A stretch of 64,000 nt of DNA. It comes from Sebastes aleutianus (taxonomy: Eukaryota > Chordata > Actinopteri > Perciformes > Sebastidae). Under the pieces are notes generated by a model that saw nothing but the letters and a program-made list of their open reading frames with translations, had not been told where the DNA came from and ran no database searches. The stretch covers positions 23,394,591 through 23,458,590 of the forward strand of contig CAKAKS010000067.1 of the NCBI GenBank assembly GCA_916700875.1, in the 5' to 3' direction. A program made the translations under genes and the position numbers. Shown one piece after another: positions 33,952 to 45,465 of the stretch (its first letter is position 1; every line of letters begins with the position of its first letter).

Positions 33952-34638
33952 CAGTGGTTGTAGGTACCTTAGTGCATTCACTCACGTACTATACTTATCC
34001 ACTTTATGCTTCTAGTTCACTTCACTTCAGTACTCCACTACATGTATTCGACAGCTCTAATTCCATAGCCCACTAATATTATATATACCAACATAACAAT
34101 CACAGGGGCCATTTGTCTGCATGAGAAATACTTATCTTCAGGTACAGTGTGTAGGATTTCGCGGCATCTAGTGGTGTGGTTGCAGATTGCAACCAACTAA
34201 GTACCTCTCTGCTAAATCCTCCCTTTCCAAGACTGCGGTAATGTGAGCCGCCGAGTGCAAAACTGTGGTAACCCCGTTCGCCACGCTCAGAGGCCATCCT
34301 TACCATAATAACACTACTGTAGCATCAATCCAAGTCAGACGGCGTCTGGCGGTAACACGGTTTTACACTCTGCGGCTCACATTACCACAGTTTCATAAGC
34401 GTGTCAGAGAACTACTAGATATGAAGGGCTCATTCTAAGCTAACGAAAACACAATTTTTAGTTTCAGGTGATTATACACTAATAAAAACATAGTTATGAA
34501 TATTATATTCCATTTTTCCAGATCCCACATAAGCATGTTTTACTGTCCTTTTACAACTTTTTAAAAGATTTTGAATGCAGGACTTTTACTTGAAGTACTG
34601 TTACTGAAGTAAAACATCTGAATACTTCTTCCACCGCT
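33952..34638 (+). mobile_element. hAT-like MITE, family D, disrupted copy
   Basis: The left part (CAGTGGTTGTAGGTACC; TACTCCACTACATGTATTC) and right part (GATTTTGAATGCAGGACTTT; ATACTTCTTCCACCGCT) belong to the same family as 30328-30968. The centre, about 34139-34525, is another element starting GTACAGTGTGTAGGATTT and containing GCATCTAGTGGTGTGGTTGC, inserted into it. No clear target duplication remains. Confidence 0.75.
34139..34525 (+). mobile_element. Second MITE inserted in the family D copy
   Basis: It begins GTACAGTGTGTAGGATTTCG and carries CATCTAGTGGTGTGGTTGCA and CAGGTGATTATACACTAAT, words I recall from a dispersed teleost element. Its right terminus is decayed. Part of its centre is itself an imperfect inverted repeat (GCGGTAATGTGAGCCGC near 34235 against GCGGCTCACATTACCAC near 34373). 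Confidence 0.6.
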
Positions 34639-34923
34639 ACCTATTACAGCAAAGGTGTTTGTGTGGCCAACCAGCAGAGGTCCCCTCTCACCTGATTCTA
34701 AACACATAACATCCTGAGCCTCAGTCTGGGCTGAGATCCTCCAGCGGAAGCTACACAGTACCTCCCCGATCAAAATGATCTATTGATCCACTCAGGAGCT
34801 GGGACACCACAGGAGACCTGCTTGTGTCTGGGACCATCATATCTCATCATGTGTTTTACAGGTTTGAAGAGTTTTATATGATGTAATGTGGAGCACAGTT
34901 TATGGCCACCGATTGGCTTTATT

Positions 34924-35095
34924 AGGGGGGTAGTAGCTCAATCCGTGTGGGTTTGGCTTGCCGACTCAGGTTCAAGTCCCCGTATGGACCAAGCACGGAG
35001 CGTGAACTGGTAGCTGGAGAGGTGCCGATTTGCTGCTGAGGTGCCCTTGAGCAAGGCACCCTGCTTGTCCTGTCTATGGTCCCCTCAATCTGAAC
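34924..35095 (+). mobile_element. tRNA-derived SINE (V-SINE-like)
   Basis: The head reads GGGGGGTAGTAGCTCAATCCG (A-box-like) and GGTTCAAGTCC (B box), a tRNA-like internal Pol III promoter. It is followed by a body with GAGGTGCCCTTGAGCAAGGC, a conserved domain of fish SINEs. It does not fold as a functional tRNA. It is followed at 35096-35195 by a short piece of repeat family A. Confidence 0.75.
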
Positions 35096-35689
35096 TTAAA
35101 AGTGGCAGTAAGCTGAAAATTGTTGGCATCATGGGCAAAAATTCAGTTTTCAGGCTTTAAAAAATCTAGCCTGCGACGGGAGACTATATTATACATAATG
35201 ATATAGATATATGTCATAAAAAAAATGTATTGCCCAGTCCTTTGAGACCTGAGACCTGTCTGTGACATATAAAATCTGAATCAGTTAAGTGTGTACACAA
35301 CGACAACAGTAAGACAATAGCGCAATGGTGCAGAGTGCAAAGGGTGCTGGAATAAATAAGGGATGATGATTAGTGTAACAGGTTGCTTAATCTCTAAGAA
35401 CTGCTTCTCTCTCCCACTGATGTCATTTATGGGGGTTCACCCCAGGGGTCCCACAGCTGGATACAGTAGACGGAGAGAAAACAGCCTGACTGCTGACTCA
35501 CTTGTTAGGATTATTATTATTATTATCATTACTGCACTTTGGAACATTTTCTGTTAGACATGAGTCCGACCTCCTGGTGAAGGCTCCTGATCAGCCTCCT
35601 GTTCTCACTGCTAAGCTCTTTATCTATTTATTTGGTACTTCATAAGAATAAAAGAAAAGGGGGGAATTGATTGAGAAGATGCACATAAA

Positions 35690-35690
<1 letters not shown>

Positions 35691-35772
<82 letters not shown>
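35691..35772. repeat. (AC)n microsatellite
   Basis: This is a perfect run of 41 AC units. A shorter (TG)n-rich stretch follows at about 35858-35900. Confidence 0.98.
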
Positions 35773-35774
<2 letters not shown>

Positions 35775-35900
35775 ACAGGCCAGATGATCCTTGAAGCTTA
35801 ACTAATGAGATCAGCTTGACTTGAGATTTTCATTCAACTTGGCAGGAAGTCTAAATATGTGTGTGTGTCCGTGGTTGTGTGTGGTTGTGTGTGTGTGTGA

Positions 35901-36888
35901 ACTGATTAATATGCATGTGTGCATCATATCGACTTAATCAACTCTCATTGCAACTCATAGCAGAAGCAGCTCGCAGCTCATTAACACTTATTCAGCCTCC
36001 GCTGACCTACTCCAACACCTGGATCACTTTCTGTACAAAACAGATGAGCGTCTCCATGGGAACCAGGGTCTCCTCCTCCATATTTGTCAGTATTAAACAC
36101 GAGCGGTGCTTTTACGCAATGTCTCCATCCGCTGCACCGCATGGAGAAGAGGGAGACGGATACATGTGTATGTGATGCACATAATGTGATTAAAATTCAG
36201 CTTTTGAGAGTGATAAGAGACATTATTTTATGCCACAATTTTAATCCCATGTTATGTTAAGCAAGATAAAGTGTGGTGATTCTACACAATGACAGCTGTT
36301 AGCTAGTTAACAGACGACATGATAAAATATAGTACAAATAGGTATAATAAACCTCAAAGGAGATACTCACATGCAATCATGAGTACAATAAAATGATACC
36401 AGCTGCAGCAGCAGTGCATTGCTCTCTGCTTTGAAGCTGCAACGTTCAGACACAACTTCCCTCCACTCAGCAACAACAAACTCAAGGCCTTTCTACTCCA
36501 ACATTTACACTAATCTTCACTTTTTCAACCAGCAGTCGACCCTCACTCGACATTCAACTACGATTTAAAACATTGTGCAAGCTTCCCTCTCCTCGTATCT
36601 TATGAGTCTTTCCACATTCTCTCAGACTCTGGCAGATGTAGATTTTGGATCCCGGGCAGGAGTCTCTAAAATATCCAGAGCAGCACGGCCAAGATGTGGA
36701 CTCGAGTGATTTAAACACGGAGACACTTCCAGGCGTCGCTGCTCTGCCTCCCCGCCGCCTCCCCATCTGAAGGAGCCAATTGATTTCAAGAGCCGTCACC
36801 TCTGCTTTCCTGAATAATGCCACACCCTACCTCAGGAAATATATTGAAGGTAGGTTAATAAGGGTCTCTGGAGTCATGTTTTGTCAAA
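35901..36888. other. Intergenic, no gene
   Basis: No recognised exon is found. The open frames at 35915-36175 (+) and 36554-36823 (-) lack motifs and splice context. The part at 36560-36830 is GC-richer and could be regulatory. Confidence 0.3.
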
Positions 36889-37372
36889 ATACATCATGTG
36901 CCTCTGTGTCCTCCGATGCCCCTAATGAAATCTGCAAGATTTCACAACAACCAATCAGAGCCGAGCTGGAGCCTTGCCGTCTCTGAGCAGCTGTCAATCA
37001 CTCACAAACTCCGAACAAACGGTCAAACTAGGCAGCGCTGATCAAATATGAATCAATATTCTGTTACTGTAATGTTTTCAGAAACATCTTGTAGTGTACT
37101 GTTTAGCTGTAAAATGAGAAAGTTTGTGACCCGGAACAGAACAGTTGAGGAAATACCAAGCACCGCCCACCAGCCTGAGCATAGCCAATAGGAACGCTCT
37201 CGCTCTCTGAAATGACCTGTGATTGGCCAAGGTCTCCCGTTTCAGGGTAGCTTTTTTAAAGCCTGAAAACAGAGCCATGAGGAGGTGCAGAAGTCTAGTT
37301 TTCTCTCAGAACACTTGAATTACAATATGCTGAAAGGTTATTATGGAATTTTTGCCCAATGATGCCATCTGA
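36889..37372 (-). mobile_element. Non-autonomous repeat, family A, copy 2
   Basis: It is the inverted counterpart of 2024-2660: ATCATGTGCCTCTGTG, CAACCAATCAGAGCCGAGC, TGTAGTGTACTGTTTAGCTG and TTTTTGCCCAATGATGCCA match the reverse complement of copy 1. Divergence is visible but alignment runs nearly end to end. Confidence 0.75.
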
Positions 37373-38494
37373 TTATGCAAAACTTTTATTTTTCACAGCT
37401 TTATTCAAATCTTTAAAAATGCAAACAATTAAACCGTTTTCAAAAACATGATAAAAGTAGAAAAAGATTAGATGTGCCAATGTTCTGATTGAAAGATTTT
37501 GAACTGGGGACCATGATGAAATATGGTTAAAATAATATTTGTTTACCACCAACATTATTTTTCCTGCTCTACTGAATGTTTGGATTTTGCCTTTTGGGGA
37601 TTTTTCTTTGCTCTTTTTTTTTTTTCAAACAACAATAACAATGTACCTAAAATGATAAAAGTTTTCCATGTGTGATCTAATAAACAATCCCAGATATTAA
37701 TTTATCAGAGTCAGTGTTGATTCTTTTGTTTTACTTTTAATTTTGCTTTGGTTTTGATGCAAACTGTGCTATAAATATAACTAACAGACACTATCATATT
37801 CGCATCTACATGTAGCATCCAGTGTTTCTTAAACGCTGGTATATGTGGTTTTATATGAGCTCATCCCGCCATCTTTTGTCCTCAAAAAGCCTTGAGCCTT
37901 AAACAAATACAGCAAACCCTCCACGTGGCCGACACATGGTTCTGATCATGAGACATGGAGAGCCAGAAGTCATATCTCTGCTCCAAACACACACTGACTT
38001 TACTATAACACTCACTTTTGAGAGCTGAGGACTTAAATGATTATCTTTTAGATTATAATATTTAGTATTTTTTTAAATCACAGTGCTGCTTTATCACAAA
38101 CATTTAAATGAGCCGATTGGTCTGAATTTCTGAATATTGCTGTAACGGGTGGCGTGCAGGAAAAACACAGCACAGAAGTCTAATAAATTTCAATGTTCAA
38201 TGGTGGGAAACCAGCATGGGATCATGTAATTTTCTCTGCACTGTGCACATGCAACTCCCACTTAGAGGAGGGTCTGGGGTGATATTGTGAAGCTCTCGAC
38301 AAAAAACGGTGCCCGAATGTAACTTAAAACTGTCAGTTAAAACCCCTGGACACCATGTTTCCAGTTACTTTGGCTGATTAAACCTCTTCATAGGTTGATC
38401 TTGGGTGGTGTTTTGCTGAGAGTTGAGTAATTTGTGCAGTAAGAGTGTTGCTGAGCCAAATGAAGCAATGCCAACATGCAGCAACATACAAGGA
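37373..38494. other. Intergenic, no gene
   Basis: The sequence is AT-rich with a T-run near 37613-37625. No gene or recognised repeat could be delimited. Confidence 0.3.
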
Positions 38495-38765
38495 ATCCCA
38501 TGTGTGACTGTTTCAAGGTCGGTAATCAATATTTTCTACGTTTACACTGAAGCAAATGAATGGCATTATTTTTAGCTCTTTGTTTTGGTTTTATGGCACA
38601 TTTACTCCATGGTTCACTCCTGCTGCTCTCAACAGGCAACCGTTTTCAGCATATTGATGTTTCCTAAAATACCAGAAGGGGGGTGGGAGAGACAGGGGCC
38701 ACTGGAAACATGAGGAACTGACGGACTTTCAGTAAGTAAAACATCTTGAAGCTCTCTAGCCCCTT
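38495..38765 (+). repeat. Direct repeat E, copy 1
   Basis: About 270 bp are shared with 41450-41745 in the same orientation (GTGACTGTTT, AATCAATATTTTCTA, CACATTTACTCCATG, GACAGGGGCCACTGGAAAC). Copy 2 has an extra section (CCACGTTTCCATCAGC). It is either a dispersed element or a local duplication. Confidence 0.65.
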
Positions 38766-39199
38766 TTACACAGAGATTCCGCAATGCTGCCACAAAGAAG
38801 ATCCGCCGTTACGTCGCCTTTGCTTTTTCACATTGAACCAAACAACGGAGACGGAGGAAGGCGTATAAATAGCGAAACATTACACAGACATTCAGTGTGT
38901 CATGAAGATGCATTTTAGGCTTTTCGTGTGTCATTTGTACGCCATGCAACAAAACTACAGTAACGTCTAGTTACCTTTAGGCAACAAAACCACAGGTTTA
39001 GGAAAAACGTCATGGTTGGGCTTAAAATAAGTATGTAAACTAGGTAAAATACATATGGAAACACAGAACATCAGTACGGAAAACACGTCACAAATGTCGC
39101 TAACGTAACTTACAAAACAAAAGACCAGTCTCGAACTCTGGTCACTTGGTTAAAAGTCCTGTGTTTGTTGGATTGTTGGTTGGGAGCAAAAGAGGGGAG

Positions 39200-39760
39200 A
39201 CATTTCACACAACAGCGTCGGCGTCTAGCGAGTTAACGCTATTGGTTAAAACGGTTAACGGTTTCTCTTTAAGGAGAAAAGCTTGTCCACTTTAACAGCC
39301 CACCTTAAGAGGCGGAGCCGGAGTTGCAGGATACAGGAAGTCGGCTCCGGTCTCTGGCTCGCTTGAGCGGAGCGGAGTAGTAGTTTTGTAGCATTTATTA
39401 GCCGACAAATAAACTGTACACACACTGCTACACCTACGTTCACAGCTATAACGCCACCAACTACCTCACACTCACCGCCAAGACACACACGCGGTCTGTT
39501 GGGAACTCGCTAAAGTTACGCAGACTACGTGTTCGGCAACGAGCACGAAGCCTCCGGCAATGCTAGAGCTGCTAACTTAGTACAAATACACACCGTTTGT
39601 TGGCCACTCCCTAAAGTTATGCCGGGCAGACAAAGTATCGTTACACCGGGTTAACGAGGGTCGGTTATCGGTTAAGAACATTTTTCAAAATGAGCATCCC
39701 TAATTGGCACCCAAGTATTGTGATAGTATCAAATGGGGAGATAGGTGAATTGTCCCAGCC
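39200..39760. mobile_element. GC-rich MITE-like repeat
   Basis: A GC-rich block starts near AGCGAGTTAACGC and GGTTAACGGTTTCTC and closes with GGTTATCGGTTAAG and CAAAATGAGCATCCC. These words are recalled from terminal regions of teleost hAT-type elements. The boundaries are approximate and no transposase is present. Confidence 0.45.
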
Positions 39761-40439
39761 CTAGAATCTTGACTATTAAATTATAAAAAAAAACAACATT
39801 CATTTTCAAGGAAAACTAGCAGCCAACTAACGGAGAGCCCTAACATGATGACAGCTGAGGTGGTCCGAGGTAAAAAAACATTTGCATCCCAAACTGGAGT
39901 ACATGGGGTGTGTAATGACTTGGCCTGGTCAACATCTTTATCTTCTGCTGTCTGACAGTCATGTGAGCAGATCCAGTGTACAATAAACATGCTACACAGC
40001 CACAGACATCCCCCCCACACTCCTTCATGACACTCTGGGCAGTGCTGAAGCACCCCGAGGCTCCTGTCTATTGAAAAGATATTATCAGCGTGTTACAAAA
40101 TAATCCTGATTGAAAGGATTCCTTTGTTTTAGGAGTCTGAATGAAATTAGTTCAGTCCAGTCAAAGAGCTAGGTTTTCTACCACTTTCAAATTTCAACAG
40201 TGTATGAAGTGCTTTTGATGATTTCCATTGTCCTTCTGCCTTGAAATACAATGGGACTCTTGAGAGAGAAAAAGATGAGGGTGATAGTTCGTCATCAGTG
40301 GTAACATTATCTAACTGTACATTGACTAGATTTGCTCCATGTGATGAGATCTGAGGATCTGTGAAAAAGGCAATAAACCTTCACTGTACCAGCGGTGGTG
40401 CCGTTAGCGGCTTATCCGAGAATCTCCTTAAAAATCAGT

Positions 40440-41345
40440 GATGGACAGTAAAAACATTTACTTGAGTACTTGAGTACAATTCTGAGGTACTTGCACGTTG
40501 CTTGAGTGTTTCTATTTTATCCTACCCAATAGTTATAAGACACTATGCTACACTTAAGAAAATAATGTACTTTTTACTCATTTACTACATTTATCTGACA
40601 GCTTCTTAAAGAAGTTGGGAGACTTGCTTTTAAGTTCAAAGCACCATCAGACTGGAATAATTTGCACAATTTACTCAGATAAATTGCTTCTTTCCACGAT
40701 TTCATGACTTCTTTGATTGTTTATCTTAAATCTAAATCTACATCTTGTTTTTGATTTGATTTATTATGTTCAGCATTATTTTTATGTTCATTATTTTTCA
40801 TGTTATGTTAAGAGCCTTTGTGTACGTCCTTGTTGATGTTACTATGTTCATTGTTTTATTGTTGGATTTATGTTTTTTGTTTAATTTATTATCATTATTT
40901 TTATAGCCGTGTAATAAGCGTGATAAAGCACAGCAAGCGGGTCATAGTTGTGAAAGAAACCCCTTCAGGGCGATGCCGCACTCTCTCATCGCCCTGAAGG
41001 GGATTCTTTCACAACAATGACCGGCTCGCTGTACATTATCCCTTACATACATTTTGAAATGAAATAAAATGAGCTGTATAGTTACTTTGTAGAGTCTTAC
41101 AATATAATGACTATATAAAATAAGATGCATTGTCTTACAGTAAACTAAACTAGCCAAAGAAGATAGTTTCGTCTCAACCTTACATCTGCTTACATGTTAA
41201 TGCACCAGAAATATAACTTTTATACTTTATTTTGCTGATAACACTTTTCCTTTCACTTAATAAACGTTTACTTAAGAACAATTTGGCATTTTCCTTGTAT
41301 TTAATAATAATGACAACCGTCACTTAAGTAAAGGATCCAATACTA
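40440..41345 (+). mobile_element. hAT-like MITE, family D, with a LINE-derived insert
   Basis: The left (ACTTGAGTACAATTCTGAGG, CCCAATAGTTATAAGACAC) and right (AGTAAACTAAACTAGCC, CACTTAAGTAAAGGATCC) parts match the copy at 45145-45465, which lacks the insert. The interruption spans about 40604-41075. It holds a LINE ORF C-terminus (APSDWNNLHNLLR, stop, IASFHDFMTSLIVYLKSKST) and a long hairpin at 40931-41031. Confidence 0.7.
40931..41031. repeat. Long hairpin (45-nt arms, 11-nt loop)
   Basis: Arms at 40931-40975 and 40987-41031 pair at 41 of 45 positions. The innermost 16 bp (CCCCTTCAGGGCGATG with its complement) are perfect. The loop is CCGCACTCTCT. Weaker pairing extends outward to about 40914 and 41049. 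The arms are GC-richer than the surrounding DNA. Confidence 0.95.
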
Positions 41346-41449
41346 ATTTGCTCTAACAGGTGCAATAATACAGACAGATTTGAATGGGCGCTGTGTGCGA
41401 ATGATGTTTATTTTAGCAACAATGTTATTGACAGACAACACACACAGAA

Positions 41450-41745
41450 TCTCCCCTGTGACTGTTTAAAGGTTAATAATCAATATTTTCTATGTTTACA
41501 CCGAATCAAATATAGCAATATAGCGCTTTGTTTTGGTTTTACGGCACATTTACTCCATGTTTCACTCCTGCTGCTCTCAACAAGCCACGTTTCCATCAGC
41601 AACAAGCAACAGTTTTCAGCATATTGATGTTTCCTAAAATACCAGAGGGGGGTGAGAGAGACAGGGGCCACTGGAAACATGAGGAACTGACGGAGACTTT
41701 CGGTAAAGAAAAACTCAAAGCTCTCTGCGAGAGGTGCTGAGGAAG
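41450..41745 (+). repeat. Direct repeat E, copy 2
   Basis: It matches 38495-38765 at about the same orientation and order, with an extra roughly 25-bp section near 41585-41610. Minus- and plus-strand open frames here (41480-41806, 41528-41740) lie in this repeat and are not treated as genes. Confidence 0.65.
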
Positions 41746-41952
41746 TATTTGAGGAAGTGTGTGTTTCTACACCCTCACCAGGCCAACAGAGGGAGTTAGG
41801 AGTCACACGGATGGTAATAGAGGGGAGCCGTCTATTTCAAAGCAGAGAGACAAATAAAAAATATGAAAAAACATTTGTTGCAGTCCTCCAAAACAAGCTC
41901 ATAATTAGATTTATTATTTTTCAAAGAAGTCATATGAAATTCATTCATTCCT

Positions 41953-42108
41953 CCAATTAATTCATTTGGTCTGCTGTACAGCACCGCCGCTAGAACACGT
42001 GCAGCAGACCAAATTAATGAATTGGTCTGCTCAACAGCACCGCCGCTAGGAAGCAGGTGCATCACACGTGCATCACACGTGCATCACACATGCATCACAC
42101 GTGCATCA
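41953..42108. repeat. Palindrome, direct repeat and 11-bp minisatellite
   Basis: Inverted arms at 41953-41976 and 42002-42025 (around TTTGGTCTGCTG) match at 22 of 24 positions. A 26-bp unit around CAGCACCGCCGCTAG is directly repeated at 41968-41993 and 42024-42049. An 11-bp tandem repeat (GTGCATCACAC) follows at 42057-42108. Confidence 0.85.
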
Positions 42109-42603
42109 AGCGCTGTGCGTAAGGCACCAAGTGCTAGAGGGGGCACAAACAGCCATAACACTACCATTTCCCACCGAGGTGTCGCGGCCCTCGCGGAAAA
42201 GACAGCTCAACTTTGGACCGATATTTAGCCCCTTTCCCAGTAAGCTAGCATGACATGTTTGGTATCAACGGATTCATCGTAAACTCAAGATTCAATGTGA
42301 TACCTTCATCGGCCTCCAAAAGGAAGTAATGTTGATGCCAGTCAGCAGGCCTGCTGTCAGGGGGGGGTCAAAGGCTACAGGTGACCCCCGGCCCAAGGCC
42401 CAGTGGGGCCCATGCAAAGGTCTATGGTTGACCTTTAAATGGGATTGAAGCTGGAGTGAAGATACTGCTATCATATGAAACAAGACGACCTGGAGTCGGT
42501 TTTGATGAGGGGCCCATATTGGGAAGTCTGTCCCCCTTTATGAGCGAAATCTTGCCTAGGGCACCAAATTGGTCAGGGCTGGCTCTGCTGCTGTTCATAG
42601 GAT

Positions 42604-42800
42604 ATTCAATTCAAGATTCAAGAGTTTAATTTGTCATGTACTCACACAGGATGTGCAGTGAAATGTAAAGTGGCAGTACTCACGAGATTGTGCAAAAACA
42701 ACATACAACTGTACAAATATTTTTAAAATGTAGTAAGAATTGTAGGGACAATGGCAATATATATAAATATACAATATGGAATATAAATACCTGGCACCAG
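42604..42800 (-). mobile_element. LINE-tail-like repeat
   Basis: ATTCAATTCAAGATTCAAGAG followed by TTTGTCATGTACTCACACAG and CAGTGAAATGTAAAG is the reverse complement of a fish LINE 3' tail, similar in kind to 5753-5800. No coding region is left. The longest identical shared word is GATTCAAGATTCAAG-like. Confidence 0.5.
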
Positions 42801-42874
42801 TAAGACAGAAATTAACTCAGTAAGTCTCTTCATTACTGAATGCCTACTCTTACTTTAGTGCATGCAGGTTAGGG

Positions 42875-43150
42875 CTGGGTATCGGTACCCGATACCTTTA
42901 AGATGTTGACCGAAATAACCCAGTACCCAGTAGTATTGAAACTTGCCCGGTCAAACGATACCTGTAATCGATCCTTTTTGTGCCCATCTAGAAAAATATG
43001 ACTATTTACAGAGCATGAGAGCGGAGTGGAGCACAAGCAAGCGGGGAGCATGAGGAAAGGATTTTGGATGTTTGTTTTTTTTTAAAGTTGGAGCGTCGCC
43101 TTATCTCCTGCTCCATCTCACTCAAATTTTGCTACGGTACCGCTCACACC
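42875..43150 (+). mobile_element. MITE-like repeat fragment (TIR-type start)
   Basis: AGGGCTGGGTATCGGTACCC, then ACCCAGTACCCAGTAGTATT, resembles the terminal part of a hAT-type teleost repeat. The right terminus was not found. The following 43151-44110 shows no gene. Confidence 0.5.
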
Positions 43151-44110
43151 GTGAGTTCGAAGCATGCCCGAGCGAGTCAGACCCAGAATGTATCTGTGTA
43201 ATGCACACGGCGCCTGCATAGGATTGTTTCAGACTCGTGACATCCAAACATTTCCAATAACTCCAAAGCTGCAGTTGAGTTTAATGCTTGTAAATGGTTT
43301 CTTCATATTTTAATTGTAATTGTCTAATTTTGTAAAAGTGCATTGTTACTATTTGCCTGTTAGTCACAATGGCTGCAGTGTTTTTAGTGGCCTTCGCTGT
43401 CACTGCGAACAAAAAAAATCATTCATCTGCGTTGTGTGTGTTGACATGAAAAGTGAGTCATTGTCAGTGTCGTATCTCTGTTCATCTTTTCTCTCCATGC
43501 CCTTAGAATTGCACAATCTATATGCTTGTTCTGTATATTAGCCTTATTATTAAAACACACAAACACACAAACACACACGGCAAGCGCCGACAGCTGCCTC
43601 TGCCCAGCCCTCGTCTCTAGATGCTCCAAAACAGAACTTCCTTGCTTATATTCCAAACTAGTTACGTTACGGTATTTTAAAGTATTTTACAGTGTTTTGA
43701 CTGACTCTTATTTATTCAAGCCAGAGTATATGGCTGAAGAAATGCAGCGGAGAGAGGCTTCGGCTGCAGTGGGGAGGAAATGACTGTTGGGGACCCTCCA
43801 GTACCTGAGGTGTCGAGAGAAAACACCAACTAGTGGAGCCTTTGCTCAAATTGCCCTCCGACGCCAACAGAAACAGAATCATTCTGCTGTAATGAACGTC
43901 AGCGTGGGAAGTTTTTGCTGGATGCTGTCGCCGACGACAACCTCCAGAGAGCCTGTGTGTGCGTAACTATGCATGAAACTTTTCCTCCTCACATGGACAG
44001 AACTGTGTTGGAGACCTTCGTCAGGATCCCAAAGATAAACTGGAAAAGACAACCAAGACCAGCAGGGCGAGAGGGCAGATGAAGTATAGGTGCAACTCGG
44101 CCACACTATA

Positions 44111-44947
44111 GCTGTATTCGAAACCGCCTACTACATACTACTGATGAGTACGACCTGAGTAGTATGCAGTATGAAACAGTTAAAGTGATGTATTTTGCAG
44201 TATGCTAGGCCCGGCTTTAGCCTTTAAACCAGTTCTTAAAGCACTGGACAAAAAAACTAACTCGTGCCACTATTGCAATATTATCGAAAAATACAACTTA
44301 GATTTTTTTGTTTATCTTATGTTTGTTTACTTTATAAGATACTGCATGGTTTAAACAATTTATTCTAACAGCTCATAGTGAAGTGAGACAAAAAGGATCA
44401 TCAACCAGGAAAGACGGTAAATATAAATCATTGCCAGACAAAATTAGAGAGAGCTCCAGCCAGCTCATAGCGGTCTGTGAATATGACTGCCCGTCTGGCG
44501 AGGTAGCGACCACGGTAGGCGCTAGCTAGATGTCACAGCAATTTGTGGAACTTCTAAACTCCGAAAACGTTGGAGCAAATGTTCAATTCGCCATCTAATA
44601 TTGTAGAACTGCCAATATTCAAAATCTACACAGTGGATTTGTTGCCTCTAAAATTTTCAGAAGTGAATTTAGTGATGAAATGGCTACGAAAAATGTAAAA
44701 AACAAGCCGTTTTTGGCTGCTGTTGTTGTAACCGTAGCCTGTACTGTTCCAGCGCTTTGCATTGTGGGATACAGTAGGCGAGATGTACTGGTCCAATGCA
44801 TACTGGAGATTTTTTCCAAATCAGTACGACATTCAGGTATTTTTGGCATACTGTAGATTTTGCTTTTGTTCGCGTACTGCATACTACATGCTACATTTTG
44901 GCCAAATCAGTACGTACTACTAGTAAAGTATGCGGTTGGAATACAGC
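44111..44947. mobile_element. MITE with GCTGTATTC terminal inverted repeats
   Basis: The 837-bp element has ends GCTGTATTCGAAACCGC and GCGGTTGGAATACAGC (reverse complement GCTGTATTCCAACCGC). Sub-terminal TACTACATACT/AGTATG words are repeated near both ends. There is no transposase, and no convincing target duplication is seen. Confidence 0.8.
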
Positions 44948-45144
44948 CGGTGTTTTAGCTGGGCATCAGTAGCTCGCACACAATGCATCCTGGTACATGT
45001 AGGCACTGCAGGCACGGCTCCGCGAGCAAGAGAGCCCTACTTTCTCTGTCAATATAGCACGCACTGAGGAATTTATTGCTTCAATGGACTACATTTACCA
45101 TCAACACTGATTGGACATCCACATAAAAGTTGGCAAAATTTTCC

Positions 45145-45465
45145 TTTAAGTACAATTCTGAGGTACTTGCACGTTACTTGAGGGTTTTGATTTTATACTA
45201 CCCAATAGTTATACGACACTATGCTACACTTCTGAGGAAAATAATGTACTTTTTACTCCACTACATTTGTGACAGCTGTAGTCACTACTAGTAGTGTATA
45301 CTGTATGTAAAATAAGATGGATTGTCATACAGTAAATTAAACTAGCCAACAGTATATAAAATATATTAGATTATAGAATAGATTACCTACGGACTTTTAC
45401 TTTAGAACAATTTTGCTTGTAATTAATAAAAATGATAACCGTCAATACTTCTTCCAACACTGTAG
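45145..45465 (+). mobile_element. hAT-like MITE, family D, short copy
   Basis: AAGTACAATTCTGAGGTACT, ACCCAATAGTTATACGACAC and ATACTTCTTCCAACACTG place it in the same subfamily as 40440-41345, without the LINE/hairpin insert. It therefore marks where that insert entered. Confidence 0.75.

Noticed and set aside
34924..34995. tRNA gene suggested by A- and B-box motifs
   Set aside because: It does not form a full cloverleaf and is followed by a SINE body, so it is a tRNA-derived SINE head.
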